From Streptomyces albidoflavus (lineage in GTDB: Bacteria; Actinomycetota; Actinomycetes; Streptomycetales; Streptomycetaceae): a stretch of 64,000 nucleotides of DNA. The notes beneath the pieces are model-generated. The model was given only the letters and a program-made list of their open reading frames with translations, had not been told where the DNA came from and ran no database searches. The position numbers and the translations under genes are program-made. The number at the start of each line of letters is the position of its first letter. Within the stretch, counting starts at the first letter, position 1. Where the stretch lies: assembly GCF_000719955.1 (NCBI RefSeq), contig NZ_JOII01000026.1, forward strand, positions 1 to 64,000. Direction: 5' to 3'. This document shows positions 36,251 to 45,288 of this stretch, one piece after another.

Positions 36251-37051
36251 ATGGGAGACACCGGTGCGACGGAGAGCGCGTACGGCACGGACCGGGCCGG
36301 GCCGGGAGGGCGCGAGGTGCGGACGGCCGAGGACGTGCTGCGGTTGCTGGACGGGCTGTTCACGGACGGCGTCGACCGCTGGACGACCGCGGCCGGCGCG
36401 CACTGGGACGGCTTCTACGCCGACCGCGAGCGGCCCGTCCCCTTCTTCGCGGCCAAGCCCGACGCCAACCTCGCCCGCCACCTCGCGGCGGGCCCGCTCC
36501 CGCCCGGCGGCCACGCCCTCGACCTGGGCTGCGGGCCCGGCCGCAACGCCCTGCTCCTGGCCGCCCAGGGGTACCGGGTCGACGCCGTCGACCTGTCACC
36601 GGCCGCCCTCGGCTGGGCCCGCGAACGCGCCCGCGCGGCCGGCGCCGCGATCCGCTTCCACCTGGGCGACGCCTTCGCCCCCGACGCGGCCGGCCTCACC
36701 GGCCCGTACGACCTGATCCACGACTCGGGGTGCTTCCACCACCTGCCGCCGCACCGCCGGGTCAGCTACCTCGCCCTCCTCGGCCGCCTGCTCGCCCCCG
36801 GCGGCCACCTCGTCCTCACCTGCTTCGCCGCCGGGGAGGAGGGCTCCGGCACCTCCGCCCCCGACGCCGAGCTGTACCGCCACCCCGAGCGGCTGCGCGG
36901 CGGCCTCGGCTACACCGCCGGGCAGCTGCGGTGGATCTTCTCCGGGCTGGAGGAGGTGGAGCTGCGCCGGATGGACCAGGAGCCGGAGGACTCCCCGTAC
37001 TTCGGCGTGCCCTTCCTGTGGAACGGCCTCTTCCGCAGGCCCTCGGCCTGA
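36251..37051 (+). CDS. SAM-dependent methyltransferase (class I)
   Basis: A 266-residue Rossmann-fold methyltransferase. Motif I is ALDLGCGPGRNALLLA near residue 95, the acidic end of strand 2 is VDAVDLS, motif II/post II is HLGDAF, and motif IV is YDLIHDSGCFHHLPPHRR. The C-terminal third (GLGYTAGQLRWIFSGLEEVELRRM) is typical of thiopurine-methyltransferase-like and tellurite-resistance-like enzymes. The substrate cannot be told. ATG 36251 follows GAGGAG. It is probably monocistronic or followed by the 82-aa gene. Confidence 0.88.
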   Translation: MGDTGATESAYGTDRAGPGGREVRTAEDVLRLLDGLFTDGVDRWTTAAGAHWDGFYADRERPVPFFAAKPDANLARHLAAGPLPPGGHALDLGCGPGRNALLLAAQGYRVDAVDLSPAALGWARERARAAGAAIRFHLGDAFAPDAAGLTGPYDLIHDSGCFHHLPPHRRVSYLALLGRLLAPGGHLVLTCFAAGEEGSGTSAPDAELYRHPERLRGGLGYTAGQLRWIFSGLEEVELRRMDQEPEDSPYFGVPFLWNGLFRRPSA

Positions 37052-37081
37052 CCGGCGGGCGCCCCTCTGTACCCTGCGCGG

Positions 37082-37330
37082 GTGCCCGGTACCCCGCTCC
37101 ACCCCACGCGCCGCCAGCTCACGGTCCTGTGCGGGCTGGCCCTGGTCTGTCTCGGCTGGTACGCCGTCGAGCCGGTCCACCCGGACTGCCTCGTCCTCTC
37201 CGGGGGGTACGCGCCCGGCGACGCTCCGCCGGCCGAGAGGTACGTGGCCCACCAGGAGGCCTACGAGCAGGCGGTGTCGGACGGCGCGTGCGGGCCCGCG
37301 CGCCCCCGGTTCCGCACCTGGACCGGCTGA
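37082..37330 (+). CDS. Small single-pass membrane or secreted protein, 82 aa
   Basis: The N-terminus has basic residues followed by one hydrophobic helix (LTVLCGLALVCLGWYAV). A 50-residue extracytoplasmic domain with cysteines near residues 46 and 69 follows, which could pair outside the cell. GTG 37082 is the only reasonable start; the ribosome site is weak. A perfect bidirectional hairpin lies immediately downstream. Function unknown. Confidence 0.55.
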   Translation: MPGTPLHPTRRQLTVLCGLALVCLGWYAVEPVHPDCLVLSGGYAPGDAPPAERYVAHQEAYEQAVSDGACGPARPRFRTWTG

Positions 37331-37336
37331 CCCGGA

Positions 37337-37380
37337 CGCACCGCAGCGCCGCCGGGGGAGCGGCGGCGCTGCGGGGTGCG
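37337..37380. terminator. Bidirectional terminator between convergent genes
   Basis: CCGCAGCGCCGCCG (37341-37354) and its exact complement (37361-37374) form a 14-bp stem with a six-base loop, serving the small membrane gene and the convergent chitinase gene. Confidence 0.85.
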
Positions 37381-37409
37381 GGGGAGCGGGCGGGTGCCCG
37401 GCTCCGGGG

Positions 37410-38474
37410 TTACGGCAGGTCGTCGACGTGCGGGCCGACCACGTTCGACCAGGCGTTGCCGGTGTCGGCGTCCCAGTTGGTCGACCAGGTCATGGCGCCA
37501 CGCAGCGCCGGGTAGGTCTTCTCCGGCTTGAACGAGCCACAACCGGTGCCCCGGGTCAGGCAGTCCAGCGCGTCGTTGACCACGGAGGGCTCGACGTAGC
37601 CGCCGCCGGCCGCCTTCGGGGAGGCGGGGACGCCGATGCCGACCTGGGAGGCGTCGAGACCGTTCTCCAGCTGGATGCAGGCGAGCGCGGTGAGGAAGTC
37701 GACGGTGCCCTGCGCGTAGACCTGGCCGTCGCAGCCGAGCATCGAACCGCTGTTGTAGTACTGCATGTTGACGACGGTCAGGAAGTCTTTCGTGGCCAGC
37801 GCCGTCTTGAAGTACTCGTTCTCGGGCGACTGCATGTCGATGGTCTGCGGCGCCATGGTGAGGACCAGCCCGTCCCCGGCCTTCTCGTGGAGCTTGGTGA
37901 GGGCCTCGGTCATGTAGGTGGAGTTGAGGCCGTTCTCCAGGTCGATGTCGACGCCGTCGAAGCCGTACTCCTCCATCAGCGCGTAGGTGCTGTCGGCGAA
38001 GCGCTGGGCGGAGGCGCTGTCGTTGACGGCGACCGCGCCCTTCTCGCCGCCGACCGAGATGATCACCGACTTGCCGTCGGCCTGCTTGGCGGCGAGGTCG
38101 GCGCGGAACTGCTCGTCGGTGTAGCCGCCGAGCCCGGCCGAGTCGAGGGTGAAGGTGATCTCGCCCGCGTTGGCCGTGGCGTCGGCGAAGGAGACGGCGA
38201 TGATGTCGTAGGCGTCCGGCACGTCGGCGAGGGTCTGCACGGTCGCGCCGTTGTTGAAGTTCTGCCAGTAACCGGTCACCGCGTGGGCCGGTACGGCGGC
38301 CGGGGCGGCCTGGGCGGCGGGGGCCGCCTCGGCGGCGGTCGCGGGGCCGGTGAGGGCGAGCCCGGAGGCGCCGAGGACGGCCGCGGTGAGGGCGGCGGTC
38401 AGCCGGCCCCTGCGGTGGAGGCCGGGCGTGGAGGGGCGCCGGCCGGGGTGCGGGAGGGGGTAGGTGCGTGCCAC
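37410..38474 (-). CDS. Secreted GH18 chitinase
   Basis: A 354-residue exported chitinase. The signal peptide covers about residues 1-48, followed by a short Ala/Pro linker, then a single GH18 TIM barrel that begins HAVTGYWQNFNNG. The catalytic DxxDxDxE motif is DGVDIDLE with the acid/base Glu180. The substrate-binding MAPQTIDM and VVNMQYYN strands and the final WSTNWD segment are all present. There is no separate chitin-binding module. GTG 38474 has GGAGG upstream. Chitin hydrolysis feeds N-acetylglucosamine uptake, and the DasR-type operator at 38585-38600 shows how it is controlled. Confidence 0.93.
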   Translation of the reverse strand: MARTYPLPHPGRRPSTPGLHRRGRLTAALTAAVLGASGLALTGPATAAEAAPAAQAAPAAVPAHAVTGYWQNFNNGATVQTLADVPDAYDIIAVSFADATANAGEITFTLDSAGLGGYTDEQFRADLAAKQADGKSVIISVGGEKGAVAVNDSASAQRFADSTYALMEEYGFDGVDIDLENGLNSTYMTEALTKLHEKAGDGLVLTMAPQTIDMQSPENEYFKTALATKDFLTVVNMQYYNSGSMLGCDGQVYAQGTVDFLTALACIQLENGLDASQVGIGVPASPKAAGGGYVEPSVVNDALDCLTRGTGCGSFKPEKTYPALRGAMTWSTNWDADTGNAWSNVVGPHVDDLP

Positions 38475-38584
38475 TGCTGCCTCCGGTGGGGGGAGTCACG
38501 GACGTGGGGGGACGCGCCGACGGGGCCCGCCACCCGGGAGGGGGCGGGGAGTTGGCGCACGGTGGCCACCGCGATGGGCACCAA

Positions 38585-38600
38585 ACTGGTCCAGACCAAT
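38585..38600 (-). promoter_or_regulatory. DasR-responsive element (dre) in chitinase promoter
   Basis: ACTGGTCCAGACCAAT matches the consensus dre palindrome (ACTGGTCTAGACCAAT) at 15 of 16 positions. It lies in the spacer/-10 region downstream of the TTGACA hexamer at 38606-38611 (minus strand), so bound DasR would block the chitinase promoter until glucosamine 6-phosphate releases it. Confidence 0.85.
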
Positions 38601-38605
38601 GGGGT

Positions 38606-38611
38606 TGTCAA
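38606..38611 (-). promoter_or_regulatory. -35 box of the chitinase promoter
   Basis: A perfect TTGACA on the minus strand; a CAGTTT -10 candidate follows after 17 bases, overlapping the dre. Confidence 0.6.
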
Positions 38612-39080
38612 GGGTTCCCGCAGGGGTCGGCCGAGGAGTCCGTACGGCCGTCCGCCCGGAGCGGCCGCGACCGGCCGCCGCTCCCTGCCAACCGGTCAAC
38701 TTCGGCGATTGTGCATACGATTCCGGCCAAGTTGGCGGATCAGCGCCGGCGGAGACCCGGCGGCGTGATCCCGTCTGATCCGGACGAACCCGGTGGTGGC
38801 GCCGGGGAAAGAAGCGGTACGGACGCACGTGTGGCGGGGTGAACGCCGGGAACGCGCCACCAACGGCGGACGAACACCCTTGACCGGAGCGGAAGATACC
38901 GAAGGAGACGCCCCAACACCGGTGTGTCGGGACAGTTTTGTGGCGATGATGAGGGGCGTCGGGCCCGCGCGGCCGGACAGCCGGACCGCCCCGCCGACGA
39001 GGGCGGACGGACGGCGGGCGACCGCCGGGCAAGCACGCGGGCGGCCGGGCCGGCCGCCGAGGGGATCGGGGGTGTCCTGG
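38612..39080. other. Intergenic region upstream of the tad operon, 469 bases
   Basis: It lies between the divergent chitinase and tad operons. It is somewhat AT-richer around 38700-38960. A TTGACC hexamer (38880-38885) has no good -10 at the right spacing. No Flp pilin gene or other short coding frame is apparent. An open frame runs through from 38793 but without protein-like composition. Confidence 0.5.
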
Positions 39081-40256
39081 ATGCCGACCGCCGTCGCGGT
39101 CACCAGTCCTGAACTGGTGCTGCCCTCACCCGACCGGCACACCCCGCCCGCCGCCATCCTCCAGTCCGCCGAACCGGGCGAGCGCGGCGGCAGCCTCGAC
39201 CGCACCCTCGCCGAGATCCACACCCTCGTCGAGCAGCACGGCCACGTCCTCGTCGTCCACCCCGCCGCCGCCCCGCCGGCCCTCGTCCACCGGCTGCACG
39301 CCGCCCGCGCCGCCCTGGAGACCGACCGGCTCGCCCTGGTCGGCGTCGACCTGCCCCCGCTCGGCACCGCCCTGCTCGCGCTGCAACTGCGCCAGCTCTC
39401 CATCTGCGACTTCTCCCCGGGCGTCCTCGCCAGCGCCGCCCGCCTCCTCGCCCACTACCTGCACGCCGGCGCGGTCCTCGGCTCCGTCGCCCGCCTCGAC
39501 CAGGTCCCCGTCGGCCTCAAGGCGCACGCCAAGTCCTGGCTCCCCGGCAGCCAGTTCGCCGTCCTCGCCCGCCCCGAACCCCAGCTGGTCCGGCTCTCCG
39601 GTGACCAGGACCCCGGACTGAAGGCCCCCGGCTTCCCCACCCGCCTGGTCGTCGCCGAGGGCGGCCTGCCCGCCGAACGCGTCACCGGCGCCCTCGCCCG
39701 CGCCTGGCACGTCCGCGAGGTCACCCCCACCAAGCTCCCGGCCGCCTCCGCCGACTGGTGGGGCACCTCCAAGCTCACCGAGTTCGCCGCCGCCATCCCC
39801 GACATCTCCGTCCTCTACCAGCTCGTCTCCTCCGTCCGCCGCGAGGAGTGCCACTGGTGCGGCCTCGAACTCATCGGCGACCGCTGCGCCTTCTGCGCCG
39901 CCCCCCTCCCGCCGCCCGGCGAACGCGGGCGCCGCGCCCTGCCCGCCACCCGCCCGGCCCCGGGCCGCCTGCGCGGCCGCGAACCCGCGCCCGCCCTCGC
40001 CAGGACCGCCCCGGCAGCCGCCGGCCGGGCCCTGCCCGCCGCCCGCGACCCCCGCCTCGCCCCGGCCCTGGACACCGGCGCCGCCCCGCCCGGGACACCC
40101 CAGACCCCGGCCGGACCCACCGGCGGCCCCGCCACCGGCGTCCACGCCCTGCGCCCCGCCCAGCGCGAGGCCCCCGCCGACTGGGGCCCGCACCGCCCGT
40201 ACGAGGACCCCCACCAGCCCCCGCCGCCGCCCCGATCAAGGAATCCCCGCCCATGA
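39081..40256 (+). CDS. Tad-locus protein with C-terminal zinc ribbon
   Basis: A 391-residue protein commonly found at the head of streptomycete tad operons. It has a globular N-terminal domain (about 1-250) and a four-cysteine zinc ribbon CHWCGLELIGDRCAFC (about 256-271). A long, disordered Pro/Ala/Arg-rich tail follows. There is no membrane segment or signal. I took ATG 39081 as start; GTG 39072, three codons upstream, is equally possible. The stop overlaps the cpaB start (ATGA). The role in pilus assembly is unknown; a regulatory or scaffold function is a guess. Confidence 0.7.
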   Translation: MPTAVAVTSPELVLPSPDRHTPPAAILQSAEPGERGGSLDRTLAEIHTLVEQHGHVLVVHPAAAPPALVHRLHAARAALETDRLALVGVDLPPLGTALLALQLRQLSICDFSPGVLASAARLLAHYLHAGAVLGSVARLDQVPVGLKAHAKSWLPGSQFAVLARPEPQLVRLSGDQDPGLKAPGFPTRLVVAEGGLPAERVTGALARAWHVREVTPTKLPAASADWWGTSKLTEFAAAIPDISVLYQLVSSVRREECHWCGLELIGDRCAFCAAPLPPPGERGRRALPATRPAPGRLRGREPAPALARTAPAAAGRALPAARDPRLAPALDTGAAPPGTPQTPAGPTGGPATGVHALRPAQREAPADWGPHRPYEDPHQPPPPPRSRNPRP

Positions 40257-40960
40257 ACGCACGCCAGCGTCGAGGTGTTCTGCTGCTGCTCCTCTCGGTG
40301 CTCTGCGCCGTCGGAGCCTTCGCCGGAGTGCTCTCGGTCGTCCGGGACGTCAACGCCAAGGTCGGCCCGGAGGTCCCCGCCTACCGGCTGAAGACCGACG
40401 TCGCCCCCTACAAGGAGCTGAGCGCCGACCAGTTCGAGAAGGTGTCGATGCCCGAGCGGTGGCGCTCCGAGAACGCCGTCACCGACCTGCGCCAGATACG
40501 CGGCAAGATCGCCGTCACCACCCTGCGCCAGGGCTCCCTGCTCCAGACCGACATGATCGTCGCCCGCCCCGAGGTCCGCCCCGGCGAGCAGGAGATCGCC
40601 ATCATGATCGACGCGGCCACCGGCGTCGCCGGCAAGATCACCCCGGGCTCGGACGTCAACATCTACGCCACCTTCAAGGCCGAGAACGACGGCGAGAAGG
40701 ACCAGTCGCGGATCATCGTGGAGAACGCCCGCGTCATCGACGTCGGCAAACTCACCGCCCTCGAACCCGACCAGGACGACCGGCGCCGCCAGCCCGTCGA
40801 CGCCGTCCCCATCACCTTCGCCCTCTCCGCCGCCGACGCCCAGCGCGTCGCCTACGCCGAGTCGTTCGCCGCCCACGTCCGCCTCGCCCTGGTCGGGCCC
40901 GGCAGCGACGAGGGCCTGCGCCGCGGCGACCGTACGTACACCCTCGACGAGGACAAGTGA
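40253..40960 (+). CDS. cpaB: CpaB/RcpC-family pilus assembly protein
   Basis: A 235-residue protein with one N-terminal membrane helix (RGVLLLLLSVLCAVGAFAGVLSV). A periplasmic SAF/RcpC region follows: LRQGSLLQTDMI, AIMIDAATGVAGKITPGSDVNIYAT, and the ITFALSAADAQRVAYAES strand-helix. CpaB-type proteins gate or stabilise the Tad secretion channel. In Gram-positive bacteria without an outer-membrane secretin the role is less clear. Translationally coupled to the gene before it; the next gene starts ten bases later. Confidence 0.85.
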   Translation: MNARQRRGVLLLLLSVLCAVGAFAGVLSVVRDVNAKVGPEVPAYRLKTDVAPYKELSADQFEKVSMPERWRSENAVTDLRQIRGKIAVTTLRQGSLLQTDMIVARPEVRPGEQEIAIMIDAATGVAGKITPGSDVNIYATFKAENDGEKDQSRIIVENARVIDVGKLTALEPDQDDRRRQPVDAVPITFALSAADAQRVAYAESFAAHVRLALVGPGSDEGLRRGDRTYTLDEDK

Positions 40961-40970
40961 GAGGCGGCCG

Positions 40971-42557
40971 ATGACGCTGCGCATTCTCCCCGCCGCCGGT
41001 GACCAGGACGCCGCCCGCGTCCTCGCCACCCTCCTCGCCCAGCTGCCCGACGCCGAACCGGCGCAGGCCCTGCCCGACTCGACGGCGCTGCTGGACACCC
41101 TCGCCGCGCTCGCCGCCGAGTCCCTCGACGAGCTGCCCGAGGTCGTCCTCGTCCACGAGCGGATGGGCCCGGCCCCCGCGCTCGACCTGGTCCGCGAGGT
41201 CACCCGGCGCTTCCCCTCGGTCGGCGTCGTCCTGCTCACCACCGACACCGGCACCGCCGTCATCACCGCCGCCATGGACGCCGGGGCGCGCGGCATCGTC
41301 GCCCTCCCGATGAGCTACGAGGCGCTCGCCGAGCGCGTCCAGGCCGCCGCCGTCTGGTCCCTCGACATGCGCCGCCACCTCGCCACCGGCAGCGGCCGCG
41401 AACTCCTCGCCGCCGGGGGCGGCGGCCGCGTCGTCACCGTCTCCGGCGCCAAGGGCGGCGTCGGCACCACCCTCACCGCCGTCCAGCTGGCCCTGGCCGC
41501 CCAGGCGTCGGGCCGCTCCACCGCCCTCCTCGACCTCGACCTCCAGTCCGGCGACACCGCCTCCTACCTCGACGTGCAGTTCCGCCGCTCGGTCGCCGAC
41601 CTCGCCGCCATCCGCGACGTCACCCCGCGCGTCCTCGCCGACGTGGTCTTCACCCACGAGAGCGGCCTCGCCGTCATCCCCGCCCCCGCCGAGGGCGAAC
41701 GCGGCGAGGACGTCACCGACCGCACCGCCCGCCAGGTCGTCACCGTCCTGCGCGGCCGCTACGACGTGGTGATCGTCGACTGCGGCACCCAGATGGCCGC
41801 CGCCAACGCCGCCGCCGTCGAACTCGCCGACGAGGCCCTCCTCGTCCTCACCCCCGACGTGGTCGCCGTCCGCGCCGCCAAACGCCAGATCCGCCTCTGG
41901 GAACGCCTCCAGATCCGCAAGGCCGAGGAGACCACCACCGTCGTCAACCGGTACGGCAAGGGCACCGAGATCAACCCCGCCCTGGTCGCCCGCATCACCG
42001 GCACCCGCGTCGCCCGCACCACCGTCCCCGCCCACTACCGCGAACTCCAGTCGGCCCTGGACGCCGGACGCGTCCAGGACCTCGACGCCAAGTCGACCGT
42101 CAAACAGGCCCTCTGGGGCCTCGCCGGCGAACTCGGCCTCGGCCCCCGCGAACCCGACCGCCCCACCGGCCGCAAGCGCCGCGGCGCCCACGGCGACCGG
42201 GGCGCCGTCACCCTGGAGTTCGCGGGGATCTTCCCGCTCGTCCTCGTCGTCCTCGCCCTGCTCTGGCAGTGCGCCCTCTACGGCTACTCCTACACCCTCG
42301 CCGGAAACGCCGCCGACGAAGGCGCCCGCGCCGCCACCGCCGCCCACGCCGCCGGCGACTCCGGCCCCGCCGCCTGCCGCACCGCCGCCACCCGCCACCT
42401 CCCCTCCGCCTGGTCCGGCGCCGCCGTCACCTGCACCGACGCGGGCTCCGTCTGGCAGGCCACGGTCAAGGCGGACGTGCCGCTGTTCTTCCCTGGGGTG
42501 AATCCCGGGTGGAAGGTGACGGGGCGGGCGGGGGCGGCGTTCGAGGGGGAGCGGTGA
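40971..42557 (+). CDS. TadZ/CpaE-like ATPase fused to a TadE-like pseudopilin
   Basis: A 528-residue chimera. Residues 1-140 form a degenerate response-receiver-like domain. Residues 150-400 form a ParA/MinD-type ATPase with deviant Walker A SGAKGGVGTTL (Lys161), the TALLDLDLQSGD switch and VVIVDCGTQMA. This is the TadZ/CpaE polar localisation factor. After a basic linker (about 400-408) comes a TadE-like domain: RGAVTLEFAGIFPLVLVVLALLWQCAL, a single membrane helix with the Glu at position +5 of pseudopilins, then an exported domain with two cysteines. The frame is continuous. TadZ and TadE are separate proteins elsewhere. Membrane tethering of the ATPase would follow from the fusion. Confidence 0.85.
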   Translation: MTLRILPAAGDQDAARVLATLLAQLPDAEPAQALPDSTALLDTLAALAAESLDELPEVVLVHERMGPAPALDLVREVTRRFPSVGVVLLTTDTGTAVITAAMDAGARGIVALPMSYEALAERVQAAAVWSLDMRRHLATGSGRELLAAGGGGRVVTVSGAKGGVGTTLTAVQLALAAQASGRSTALLDLDLQSGDTASYLDVQFRRSVADLAAIRDVTPRVLADVVFTHESGLAVIPAPAEGERGEDVTDRTARQVVTVLRGRYDVVIVDCGTQMAAANAAAVELADEALLVLTPDVVAVRAAKRQIRLWERLQIRKAEETTTVVNRYGKGTEINPALVARITGTRVARTTVPAHYRELQSALDAGRVQDLDAKSTVKQALWGLAGELGLGPREPDRPTGRKRRGAHGDRGAVTLEFAGIFPLVLVVLALLWQCALYGYSYTLAGNAADEGARAATAAHAAGDSGPAACRTAATRHLPSAWSGAAVTCTDAGSVWQATVKADVPLFFPGVNPGWKVTGRAGAAFEGER

Positions 42558-42934
42558 GGGGGCGGACCCGGCAGCGGTCGCCGAGGAGGCCCGACGACCG
42601 AGGCGCCGCCATCCTCGAATTCGCCGGCTTCCTCCCCGTCCTCCTCCTGATCGGCCTCGCCGCCATCCAGCTCGGCCTCGTCGGCTACGCCGCCAACCAG
42701 GCCGGCTCCGCCGCCCGTGCCGCCGCCCGGGTCGCCTCGCAGGAGGACACCGGGGCCGGGGCGGCGGCCGGCCAGGCGGCGGTCGGCGCCGGGATGGACG
42801 TCAGCTTCAGCTGGGGCGGCGGGGACGGGACCACCAAGGCCACCGCCGCCGTCAAGGTGCCGACCCTGCTGCCGTTCGTCGGCGACGGCTGGACCGTGAC
42901 CCGCTCGGCCACCATGCCCGACGACGACCGATGA
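42554..42934 (+). CDS. TadE-like minor pilin (TadE/TadF)
   Basis: A 126-residue protein with a short basic leader and DRGAAILEFAGFLPVLLLIGLAAIQLGLVGYA, the pseudopilin N-terminal helix with its conserved Glu. A small exported domain follows. The GTG start overlaps the stop of the fusion gene (GTGA). TadE/TadF proteins are processed by a TadV-type prepilin peptidase and form part of the pilus base or tip. No peptidase gene is in this window. Confidence 0.82.
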   Translation: MRGRTRQRSPRRPDDRGAAILEFAGFLPVLLLIGLAAIQLGLVGYAANQAGSAARAAARVASQEDTGAGAAAGQAAVGAGMDVSFSWGGGDGTTKATAAVKVPTLLPFVGDGWTVTRSATMPDDDR

Positions 42935-43004
42935 CCCCGCCCGCCCCTGCCCGTACCCCGGCCGCATCAGGCCGCCCGGCCCCCGCCCGAGGAGGCGACA
43001 CCGT

Positions 43005-44354
43005 ATGAGCCTCAGGTCACGTATCACCGGCCCCGAGGAGCAGGGGAGCGCCCGGCCCGGGCGGGAGGACGGGCACCTGGTCGCGGTCTTCCGGGCCAAG
43101 CTGCTGGAGGAGATCGACCTCGCCGAGATGTCCTCGCTGGCCACCGCCGACCGGCGGGCCCGGCTGGAGCGCGTCCTCGGCCACATCATCAGCCGCGAGG
43201 GACCGGTCCTCTCCGGCGCCGAACGCACCCAGCTCATCCGCCGCGTCGTCGACGAGGCACTCGGCCTCGGCGTCCTCGAACCACTCCTCGAAGACCCGTC
43301 CATCACCGAGATCATGGTCAACGGACCCGACGCGATCTTCGTCGAACGGGCGGGCCGCGTCGAGCAGTTGCCGATGCGGTTCGCCTCGCACGAGCAGCTG
43401 ATGCAGACCATCGAACGCATCGTCTCCACCGTCAACCGCCGCGTCGACGAGTCCCATCCCATGGTCGACGCCCGGCTCCCCTCCGGCGAACGCGTCAACG
43501 TCATCATCCCGCCGCTCTCCCTGACCGGCGCCACCCTCACCATCCGCCGCTTCCCGCGCGCCTACACCCTCCCCGAGCTGATCCAGCTCGGCTCCCTCGA
43601 CGAACACCTGCTGATGCTGCTCGCCGCCTTCGTCCGGGCCCGCCTCAACGTCATCGTCTCCGGCGGCACCGGCAGCGGGAAGACCACCCTGCTCAACGCC
43701 CTCTCCGGCCTCATCCCCGGCCACGAGCGCATCATCACCATCGAGGACTCCGCCGAACTCCAGCTCCAGCAGGCCCACGTGGTACGCCTCGAATCCCGCC
43801 CCGCCAACGTCGAGGGCAAGGGCCACATCACCATCCGCGACCTCGTCCGCAACTCCCTGCGGATGCGCCCCGACCGCATCATCGTCGGCGAGGTCCGCGG
43901 CGGCGAGACCCTCGACATGCTCCAGGCCATGTCCACCGGCCACGACGGCTCGCTCGCCACCGTCCACGCCAACAGCGCCGAGGACGCCCTGATGCGGCTC
44001 CAGACGCTCGGCTCCATGGCCGAGGTGCAGATCCCCTTCGAGGCGCTCCGCGACCAGATCAACTCCGCCGTCGACGTCGTCGTCCAGCTCAGCCGCGCCG
44101 CCGACGGCTCCCGCCGCCTCGCCGAGATCGCCGTCCTCGTCTCGCACGGCCGTGAGCCCTTCCGCATCGCCACCGTCTCCCGCCACCACCCCGGCCCCCC
44201 GGGCCCGGACCGCGCCGCCCCGGGCTGGTTCGAACACCTCCCGCTGCCCCGCCCCGTCGCCGACCGCCTCCACCTCGCCGGAGAGGGCGTACCCCCCGCC
44301 TTCGGCGTCACCGACACCGCCGACCCCGCCCACGTCCGAGAGGCGCTGGCATGA
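43005..44354 (+). CDS. tadA: Tad secretion ATPase (CpaF/TadA)
   Basis: A 449-residue secretion-superfamily ATPase. The N-terminal domain has the IRRVVDEALGLGVLEPLLEDPSITEIMVNG-type lead. Walker A is VSGGTGSGKTTLLNAL near residue 222, the Asp box is IITIEDSAELQL, and Walker B is RIIVGEVRGGETLDML. The His box is GSLATVHANSAEDAL. All catalytic elements are intact, so the motor should work. It powers assembly of Flp-type pili together with TadB and TadC. The stop overlaps the tadB start. A typical GGAGG lies before ATG 43005. Confidence 0.95.
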   Translation: MSLRSRITGPEEQGSARPGREDGHLVAVFRAKLLEEIDLAEMSSLATADRRARLERVLGHIISREGPVLSGAERTQLIRRVVDEALGLGVLEPLLEDPSITEIMVNGPDAIFVERAGRVEQLPMRFASHEQLMQTIERIVSTVNRRVDESHPMVDARLPSGERVNVIIPPLSLTGATLTIRRFPRAYTLPELIQLGSLDEHLLMLLAAFVRARLNVIVSGGTGSGKTTLLNALSGLIPGHERIITIEDSAELQLQQAHVVRLESRPANVEGKGHITIRDLVRNSLRMRPDRIIVGEVRGGETLDMLQAMSTGHDGSLATVHANSAEDALMRLQTLGSMAEVQIPFEALRDQINSAVDVVVQLSRAADGSRRLAEIAVLVSHGREPFRIATVSRHHPGPPGPDRAAPGWFEHLPLPRPVADRLHLAGEGVPPAFGVTDTADPAHVREALA

Positions 44355-45286
44355 CCGACCCCACCCGCCTCGCCCTCGGCGCCGCCCTGCTCTGCCTGCT
44401 GCTCGCCGTGGCCGGCGTCCACGTGTACGCCTCCGGGCGCGCCCAGCGCCAGGCCCTGGTCGACCGGCTCTCGGCCACCTCCGCGCCCCCCGCCGGACGC
44501 GGCCGCCGCTTCACCGGCATCGACCGCCGGGTCCGCCGCACCCGCCTCGGCCGGGACCTCTCGCTGCGCCTCTCCGCCACCGGACTCGACGTCACCGTCG
44601 GCGAGTTCACCGTCTACGCCCTCGCCGCCACCGCCGCCCTGTGGCTGATCGCCACGGCGGCCCTCGCCCCCTTCTTCGGGCCGATCGCCGCCCTGGCCGC
44701 CGCCTGGGGCGCCGTCGTCTTCCTCAACTGGCAGCGCCAGAAGCGCATCGAGGCGTTCATCAACCAGCTCCCCGACGTGGCCCGGCTCCTCGCCAACGCC
44801 ACCGCCGCCGGCCTCGCCCTGCGCACCGCCCTCGCCATGGCCGCCGAAGAGCTGGAGGCTCCGGCGGGCGAGGAACTGTCCCGCGTAGCGGACCAGTTGG
44901 CGCTGGGAAGGTCGGTCGACGCCGCCCTCGGCGAACTCGCCGAACGGCTCCCCTCCCGCGAGCTGGTCGTCCTCGTCACCACCCTGGTCCTCTCCAACCA
45001 GGCCGGCGGCACCGTCGTCTCCTCGCTGCGCAACCTCACCGCCACCCTGGAGGAGCGCAAGGAGACCCGCCGCGAGGTCCGCACCATGCTCTCCGAGGTG
45101 CACGCCACCGCGCTCACCGTGCCCGCCCTCGGCCTCGGCTCGCTGCTGCTCATCAACTCGCAGAACGAGGGCGCCCTCGCCCGCGTCACCGGCTCCGCCC
45201 TCGGCCAGATCCTCATCCTGATCGCACTCGGCCTGTACGCGGTCGGCTTCCTCGTCATCCGCCGCCTCGGAAAGATCGAGGTCTGA
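44351..45286 (+). CDS. tadB: Tad inner-membrane platform protein TadB
   Basis: A 311-residue GspF-like (T2SSF) protein. It has a leading membrane helix, two helices near residues 90-135, the cytosolic QLPDVARLLANATAAGLALRTALAMAAEEL region, and two C-terminal helices (TVPALGLGSLLLINS and LGQILILIALGLYAVGFLVI). The protein is complete. It starts inside the end of tadA (ATGA) and is followed two bases later by tadC. TadB and TadC together form the platform on which TadA drives pilin insertion. Confidence 0.92.
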   Translation: MTDPTRLALGAALLCLLLAVAGVHVYASGRAQRQALVDRLSATSAPPAGRGRRFTGIDRRVRRTRLGRDLSLRLSATGLDVTVGEFTVYALAATAALWLIATAALAPFFGPIAALAAAWGAVVFLNWQRQKRIEAFINQLPDVARLLANATAAGLALRTALAMAAEELEAPAGEELSRVADQLALGRSVDAALGELAERLPSRELVVLVTTLVLSNQAGGTVVSSLRNLTATLEERKETRREVRTMLSEVHATALTVPALGLGSLLLINSQNEGALARVTGSALGQILILIALGLYAVGFLVIRRLGKIEV

Positions 45287-45288
45287 CC

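Noticed and set aside
38612..39080. Flp pilin gene upstream of the tad operon
   Set aside because: No short frame with a GxxxxEY pilin helix is present in any frame.
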